Part shown: positions 8,251 through 11,729 of the stretch, piece after piece
Numbering within the stretch: the first letter of the stretch is position 1
Layout of the letters: each line of letters opens with the position of its first letter
Assembly (NCBI GenBank): GCA_024196135.1
Contig: JAMQCK010001127.1
Coordinates: forward strand, 1 to 11,729
Direction: 5' to 3'
DNA from: Pleurotus ostreatus/Saccharomyces cerevisiae fusant
Lineage: Eukaryota > Opisthokonta
DNA length: 11,729 bases
Notes under the pieces: model-generated
What the model saw: only the letters and a program-made list of their open reading frames with translations
The model's database searches: none
Told to the model about the DNA's origin: nothing
Program-made: the position numbers and the translations under genes

Positions 8251-9459
8251 TCAACTCAGCGGGCGTGCGGCAGCGGTGACGCGTCGAACATGATGTTGGT
8301 AGCCCTGTATGAATGAATAAAAGTCAGCCACGAGCACTACGCACACACATGTCCAACTCACTTTAGCACCAATGGTCCTCAATCGGCGGACAGCGATACG
8401 TCGCTTCACGACTTGCTCGCGGGTGCGCATGGTCGTCGAGAAGCGGTGCTGAAGGCTGGCGTGCTGGCCGGAAACTCGCAGATTGAGCGATAACTTGCGT
8501 TTGAACGAGGACTTGCACTCGAACGAAGTCTTGCGTATCGAAGGCGACACCGCCGCGGGGCGAGCGCTGAGACAGATGAATGAGTATCGCATGCACCGAC
8601 TGAGTGAATGGGGACTCACCGAGCACGCTCGTCTAGCAGCGATGATGATCTCCATCCCCCCGTGACTACTACCGCTACCTCGCCGAGTTCAAGCGCGGCT
8701 GAGCCACGCCCGTCGTCTGAGTTGCAAGGAAGTCGTCGGGAACCGTCGTTGGTGTTGTCTGAGCACGGAGGCGAGGTTGCAAGGACATTGTTATCGACAG
8801 GGATGGGGGTTTGCAGAGATTCGAGCGTGTTGAAAGGCCAAGATGCTGATCCTCTCCGCAGGCGCCGACATTCTCGTTCCACAAGCGTGCTCGTAACATG
8901 ACTAGAAAAGTCGTATTAGCTCGCTGGTAATCGAACGAAAGCCCGAGCCTCACCGATAAGCGTCGCCGCTGTATAGCGCACCGTCTTGTTCCGCGCGTGC
9001 AGTCGAGAAACTCAACGCTCGAATTGCTCTGCAAATGCGTCAGTGGATATGCAAGGCACAGGGAAAATGAAATGCGAGCTGGAAGCTCCTGAGACGACGA
9101 AAGAAGAGGACAAAGCAGAGCTTCAAGAAGGAACGGAAGGAAGGAATGTATAAGAACATGGAATGGAGGTGGAAGGCGAAGAGAATGGAGGTACCCCGGG
9201 AACACTGAGGGGAAGCGGAAGACCGAGAGAAGGTGAATGGGTAATTGAACATAGAGGGGAATTGGATCGCCAACCAGGCACTGGAACTTGGGCTCGACGA
9301 AAGCAAGATCGCGACCGGAAGAAGACCGTCGTAGAAGACCTAGACGGCCGCGGCGAAACGGCGAATGAGAATGGAAGGAAAGTGGTGGGCCTTGGGCCCA
9401 GGACAACAGGATTGAGAAGAAGAGGAAGAATCTACGAAGAATCCAGCTCACCGAAACAT
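8251..9459 (-). CDS. Multi-exon gene of unknown function, about 207 residues
   Basis: Introns on the - strand are 8953-8902 (GTGAGG, GCTAAT, CTAG), 8619-8567 (GTGAGT, TCAG) and 8361-8305 (GTGAGT, GCTGAC, ACAG). Phases agree, and the frame closes at TGA 8253-8251. The first coding exon is uncertain. ATG 9459-9457 with donor GTGAGC at 9451 fits in phase through a 423-base intron to 9029, giving MFRAIRALSFSTARAEQ, which resembles a mitochondrial presequence. Later parts are HVTSTLVERECRRLRRGS, a Ser/Asn/Asp-rich linker, a short Val-rich stretch, and a basic tail containing TREQVVKRRIAVRRLR. It has no known domain. A 334-codon unspliced frame (9679-8675) overlaps in another frame. It may be cotranscribed or merely head-to-tail with the gene at 7992-7323. 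Confidence 0.38.
8493..8546 (-). repeat. 18-base tandem repeat, three degenerate copies
   Basis: Three 18-base units (8493-8510, 8511-8528, 8529-8546) share CTTGCG or CTTGCA followed by CGAA or GAACGA. The period is in frame and gives Ser/Lys/Arg-rich hexapeptides (such as SSFKRK) in the - strand gene. The length matches the period at 7441-7476, but the sequence is different. Confidence 0.7.
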
Positions 9460-9679
9460 GCAGACTTGTCGACGCGCTATTTAGCGCTCGCGGGCGGGCG
9501 GTAACGTGCGTCGACGACGCGGGTGGACGAGGAAGGAGAACCGAGCGAGCGAAGCGGACATGAGAGGGGAAGACGACGGGAGGGCGCGCGGGGGGTGTTG
9601 AGGGTACGAAACGAACCGAGTATACGTATATATAGAGAGAAACGCCACGCGGCGGACGTATCAACAAGCAAGCATGCAC
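8675..9679 (-). CDS. Longest unspliced open frame (334 codons), doubtful
   Basis: This is the longest uninterrupted frame in the window. It is Leu-, Ser-, Phe- and Pro-rich because the strand is pyrimidine-rich over 9050-9600. It reads straight through the TATA element at 9621-9634, the consensus intron 8953-8902 and the start of the spliced gene model. No domain or signal sequence is recognised. I think it is probably a by-product of the pyrimidine-rich leader and first intron. Confidence 0.15.
   Translation of the reverse strand: MHACLLIRPPRGVSLYIYVYSVRFVPSTPPARPPVVFPSHVRFARSVLLPRPPASSTHVTARPRALNSASTSLHVSVSWILRRFFLFFSILLSWAQGPPLSFHSHSPFRRGRLGLLRRSSSGRDLAFVEPKFQCLVGDPIPLYVQLPIHLLSVFRFPSVFPGYLHSLRLPPPFHVLIHSFLPFLLEALLCPLLSSSQELPARISFSLCLAYPLTHLQSNSSVEFLDCTRGTRRCAIQRRRLSVRLGLSFDYQRANTTFLVMLRARLWNENVGACGEDQHLGLSTRSNLCKPPSLSITMSLQPRLRAQTTPTTVPDDFLATQTTGVAQPRLNSAR
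9621..9634 (-). promoter_or_regulatory. TATA element upstream of the - strand genes
   Basis: The AT-rich run reads CTATATATACGTATA on the - strand, in an otherwise GC-rich setting. A pyrimidine-rich tract follows on the - strand, and the proposed ATG at 9459 lies about 165 bases downstream. The element is nearly symmetrical, so transcription to the right is also possible, but the first + strand ATG (9674) opens only seven codons. Confidence 0.5.
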
Positions 9680-9683
9680 AAAC

Positions 9684-10184
9684 TCACCGGCGACTGATCG
9701 CGTGCGGGGGTGAGCCTATCAGCATCTGAGATGCTGCCCCTTCCAGCGTTGGCCGAGACCCTCGAATAAGATGCTGGTGCCCGTGTTTGCCGCGGAGTGT
9801 GGGATCTGCAGACTCTGTGACCTTGGGTAGGGAAAATCCAGGTCTATTCAAGCCCGCCATAGGATCAGAGATTGGCTCTGAGCGGGCAATGTCTTTGAAG
9901 GTGACGGCAGATACAAGTCTTGATGTTACGCCTGTGGGACCCTTGAGGATATCTACATACGCCGCATAGAGCTATAGCAAGCTCCGAATGCGCGCCTCAA
10001 ATTCGTAGTGATGGTTCAAGTCGAAGAAATACAATGTTCGGCCCGCCGGAAAACCGAACCCGGCCCTCTGCGGCTTTTGCCGGGATTCCTTGTTTCTCGC
10101 CGCGATCTGCGATTCTGACCCATCGCTTGCCCGGCCGCCGTCGGGAAGAGCGCGAAACCAATATTTCACTGCATTTATACCCAT
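9684..10184 (-). pseudogene. Coding-like - strand frame broken by one TAG
   Basis: From ATG 10184 the frame reads 70 residues, ending in YFFDLNHHYEFEARIRSLL, then TAG at 9974-9972. It stays open in the same frame for 95 more codons (LYAAYVDILKGPTGVTSRLV and on) to TGA 9686-9684. Both halves look protein-like. Upstream, a second - strand frame over about 10370-10170 also looks coding but is shifted. A TATAAA lies at the ATG itself. No intron that removes the TAG in phase was found. It could be a decayed gene, a readthrough case or chance. The + strand frame 9787-9969 is an alternative. Confidence 0.27.
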
Positions 10185-10513
10185 CCCGAGCTTTCCGACC
10201 TCGCCCGCTCAGGATCGCACTCGCAATACCTCAAAAGCTCACGCGGTGGCGCGCAGTATGGCTCGAGAACCATTCGGACGACGTCCGCCGCCCAACGAGT
10301 TGGCACGATGGGTCGCGCACAACACAAAGACCATTCCCCTCGTTTCAGAATACGACGCCAAGTCTGCGATGGGCAGGATCAGCGTTCTGTCTTATCGTTT
10401 CTGAAGGTCGAAGAGGTTTGCATGTGGAACTCGAGCTCTTCACCACCTCAAACGGTCACCCTACACAAAAATATATTCGGTGAAAATCATGATACCCCAA
10501 ATCGATTCTAATA
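10185..10513. other. Stretch without a supported gene
   Basis: Open frames on both strands overlap here (+ strand 10034-10483; - strand about 10370-10170), and neither has a good start or introns. The right part (10465-10513) is AT-rich, with an ATATATT run. It could be a promoter region for the + strand frame starting at 10514. Confidence 0.4.
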
Positions 10514-11068
10514 ATGTTTCTGACAAGGCCTCTGCACTCAGAATCGCCTCCCGCGCATGCGAACGCTATGCACGGCGCAAAAGGTGGTGATTTGAATATG
10601 TGGCGTCGATTTCGGCGCACATCCTGCATCGTCCAAGCGAGGATCTGCGGCGCGAAAAGTACGCAAGTGTGGTGGGTGAGTATGCCTCAACATGTCATGC
10701 ATGCGAGAAGGGCATACGCCCAATACAGGACTCGGTATACATACCCTCTCCTCCTCACTCCTGTTCTGCCACCTATCGGTCTCTCCACCCGCGCGTACCG
10801 GAATTTCCAACTCATCTCCGGCTTCAGCCTCGAGTTGAACAAATTACGACAAGATTCCATACGCGCGGAGCGCCTGCCCATGGGTAGGCAAGCTCTCGGC
10901 GCTCTCGCTCCAAACTCCCTTGCATCTTCCACCCTGCCTCGTACGTTTCCGCGCTCGGAAGTCTTCCGAGGAATGTACCCTGATACTCGAAGCTTATTTC
11001 TGATAGGCTGCGGTGACAGCAAGCGCGAAGCGCGCGCTCTCGAAGATGGTCTGCTGCGAGCTGAATAG
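10514..11068 (+). CDS. Open frame of 184 codons with a possible intron, unknown
   Basis: The ATG at 10514 follows an AT-rich stretch. Unspliced, the frame runs 184 residues to TAG 11066-11068. A good intron is present at 10676-10728 (donor GTGAGT, acceptor ATACAG). Removing it switches the frame to a 106-residue product ending at TAG 10885-10887, which contains DSVYIPSPPHSCSATYRSLH. Both readings look protein-like, and I cannot choose between them. An alternative start is ATG 10598 (MWRRFRRTSCIVQ). No domain is recognised. A - strand frame (10687-11220) overlaps and lacks introns. Confidence 0.3.
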   Translation: MFLTRPLHSESPPAHANAMHGAKGGDLNMWRRFRRTSCIVQARICGAKSTQVWWVSMPQHVMHARRAYAQYRTRYTYPLLLTPVLPPIGLSTRAYRNFQLISGFSLELNKLRQDSIRAERLPMGRQALGALAPNSLASSTLPRTFPRSEVFRGMYPDTRSLFLIGCGDSKREARALEDGLLRAE

Positions 11069-11320
11069 CTCATACAAGGTAATTGCGGTGTATTCTGCAT
11101 AGACTCCCTGGCAGAACGTGGGTTCAAGAGCGGAAGTATCGTCGGTAAAGTTGCCGAGGGTTGGCGAGGTCGGGAAGGATGAAGGCGACGCGGAACGAGG
11201 CGCGCCATTGGTGCGCGCACTTCCAGCCCTTCAAGGCCTTCCCAATGGAGCTACAGCCTGATCGCGTTCAACTCGACCACCACCCCGAATTTCCTGGCGC
11301 TTTTCGCGGGCGCCCCGGCT
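11069..11320 (+). other. Gap with short open frames only
   Basis: Two + strand frames look weakly protein-like near 11179-11328: one ends in TAG at 11380-11382, the other contains WSYSLIAFNSTTTPNFLALF. Neither has a clear start or splice site. They might be parts of an exon whose partners I cannot find. Confidence 0.2.
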
Positions 11321-11336
11321 TTGTGACGCGTCACAA
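11321..11336. promoter_or_regulatory. Perfect 16-base palindrome TTGTGACGCGTCACAA
   Basis: The two 8-base halves are exact reverse complements with no spacer. The centre TGACGCGTCA combines a bZIP/CRE-like half-site with the ACGCGT core known from MluI cell-cycle boxes. It ends 12 bases before the ATG at 11349 and 48 bases before the terminal repeat, so it is a candidate dimeric protein binding site (inference). Confidence 0.6.
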
Positions 11337-11348
11337 GTCACTTCACGT

Positions 11349-11486
11349 ATGGTTTTCCGCCGTCTTGCTGCTCTATTGCTAGCTCTGGGCTCTTCAGGCG
11401 TCGAGGGAAACGTCCTTTGCGCAGGAAAACGCGCCCGGCAAAGTTCAGCTGGCAGCTCCTGCATGCCCGACTCCGCCGCTCACTAA
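11349..11486 (+). CDS. Small open frame with signal-peptide-like start
   Basis: ATG 11349 opens 45 codons to TAA 11484-11486. The start MVFRRLAALLLALGSSGVEG has a basic n-region and a hydrophobic core, as in a secretion signal; the short mature part is Ser- and Cys-containing. The first 12 codons lie in single-copy DNA and the rest in the terminal repeat, so the left copy lacks the start inside this window. It may be the first exon of a longer gene or chance. No family is recognised. Confidence 0.27.
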   Translation: MVFRRLAALLLALGSSGVEGNVLCAGKRARQSSAGSSCMPDSAAH

Positions 11487-11729
11487 CGCCACCCCCTGAC
11501 TGCGGAGGTCATTCTGTACGTGTATACGACGCGATGCGGGCGCTCATCGCAATGCAAGACTGGCAGAACGAATGCCGCCTCGGGGAGCATTGCACCCCAA
11601 TCTTCCGCCCTGGAGCACGCAAACTTCGGTTTCGACTGCGGTGAGCTAATCGGTCGCCGTTCACGTACATTTGAATGTGCTTAGGCTGCGCGTTGGATGC
11701 GTGGAATGGGCGAGGGGAGCGCTCGCCGA
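11385..11729. repeat. Terminal direct repeat, right copy
   Basis: This is the second copy of 1-345, with T at 11631 in place of C at 247. The junction with single-copy DNA is at 11384/11385. The sequence to the left of it has no counterpart in the window, because the left copy begins at base 1. If the molecule is circular or tandem, this copy leads straight into the TATA box and first gene. Confidence 0.97.

Larger units (their letters stand above)
7054..8419. repeat. Dispersed 42-base motif, about four degenerate copies
   Basis: Related stretches occur at 7054-7095, 7617-7658, 8077-8118 and, more weakly, 8378-8419. The shared core is close to GCTCGCCGGACG, then an ATA/ATC triplet, then TGCTTC. 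Read on the + strand, the first two give DAARRT-I-C and the third TARRV-I-HC. Read on the - strand they fall in or between the two predicted genes. The differences often fall on every third base. The copies may be remnants of one duplicated unit. Confidence 0.45.

Noticed and set aside
9163..9504. 113-codon + strand open frame, highly charged
   Set aside because: It is the complement of the pyrimidine-rich leader and first intron of the - strand gene. Purine-rich strands often give such charged open frames.
1..11729. LTR retrotransposon with the end repeats as LTRs
   Set aside because: No gag, protease, reverse transcriptase or integrase sequence, primer binding site or polypurine tract was recognised, and the interior carries an ordinary clpX gene.

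Overview
The window looks like nuclear DNA of a filamentous fungus, most likely a basidiomycete of the Agaricomycotina type (inference). The reasons are high GC content, genes broken by many short introns of about 45-60 bases with GTRNGT donors, CTRAY-like branch sites and YAG acceptors, TATA boxes with pyrimidine-rich leaders, and a mitochondrial ClpX gene with eleven well-supported introns. No bacterial operon structure, ribosome binding sites, rRNA, tRNA or CRISPR array was seen. The only gene assigned to a family with confidence is clpX.

Layout on the + strand. Bases 1-345 recur at 11385-11729 with one C/T mismatch, so the window starts and ends in the same sequence. A TATA box at 390-397 and a leader with its own intron lead into a ten-exon gene of unknown function (602-2577). 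A purine-rich stretch (about 2580-3060) holds short G-rich repeats and a G-quadruplex candidate. Coding-looking segments at 3071-3159 and 3421-3942 do not join into one frame and may be a decayed gene. The ATP-dependent unfoldase ClpX follows (3988 to about 6410). It has all nucleotide-binding and ClpP-docking motifs up to the C-terminal small domain, but loses the sensor-2 motif just after a run of ten G. A weakly supported spliced reading lies at 6534-7152.

Layout on the - strand. From about 9630 back to 7323 a run of consensus introns reads on the - strand and supports two head-to-tail genes of unknown function (9459-8251 and 7992-7323), probably driven from a TATA element near 9621-9634. 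Further - strand coding-like sequence at 10184-9684 is split by an in-frame TAG.

Right end. A + strand open frame (10514-11068) contains a possible intron. A perfect 16-base palindrome (11321-11336) stands just before a small open frame with a signal-peptide-like start (11349-11486), which runs into the terminal repeat.

How the genes work together: nothing visible ties ClpX functionally to its neighbours. ClpX would act in mitochondrial protein quality control. The other genes carry no domain I recognise, and their models rest on splice-site and frame consistency only. I did not find a convincing defence, mobile or biosynthetic system. The most unusual points are the near-identical terminal repeats, the lost sensor-2 region of ClpX, and the intron-dense - strand locus with degenerate repeats shared between genes.
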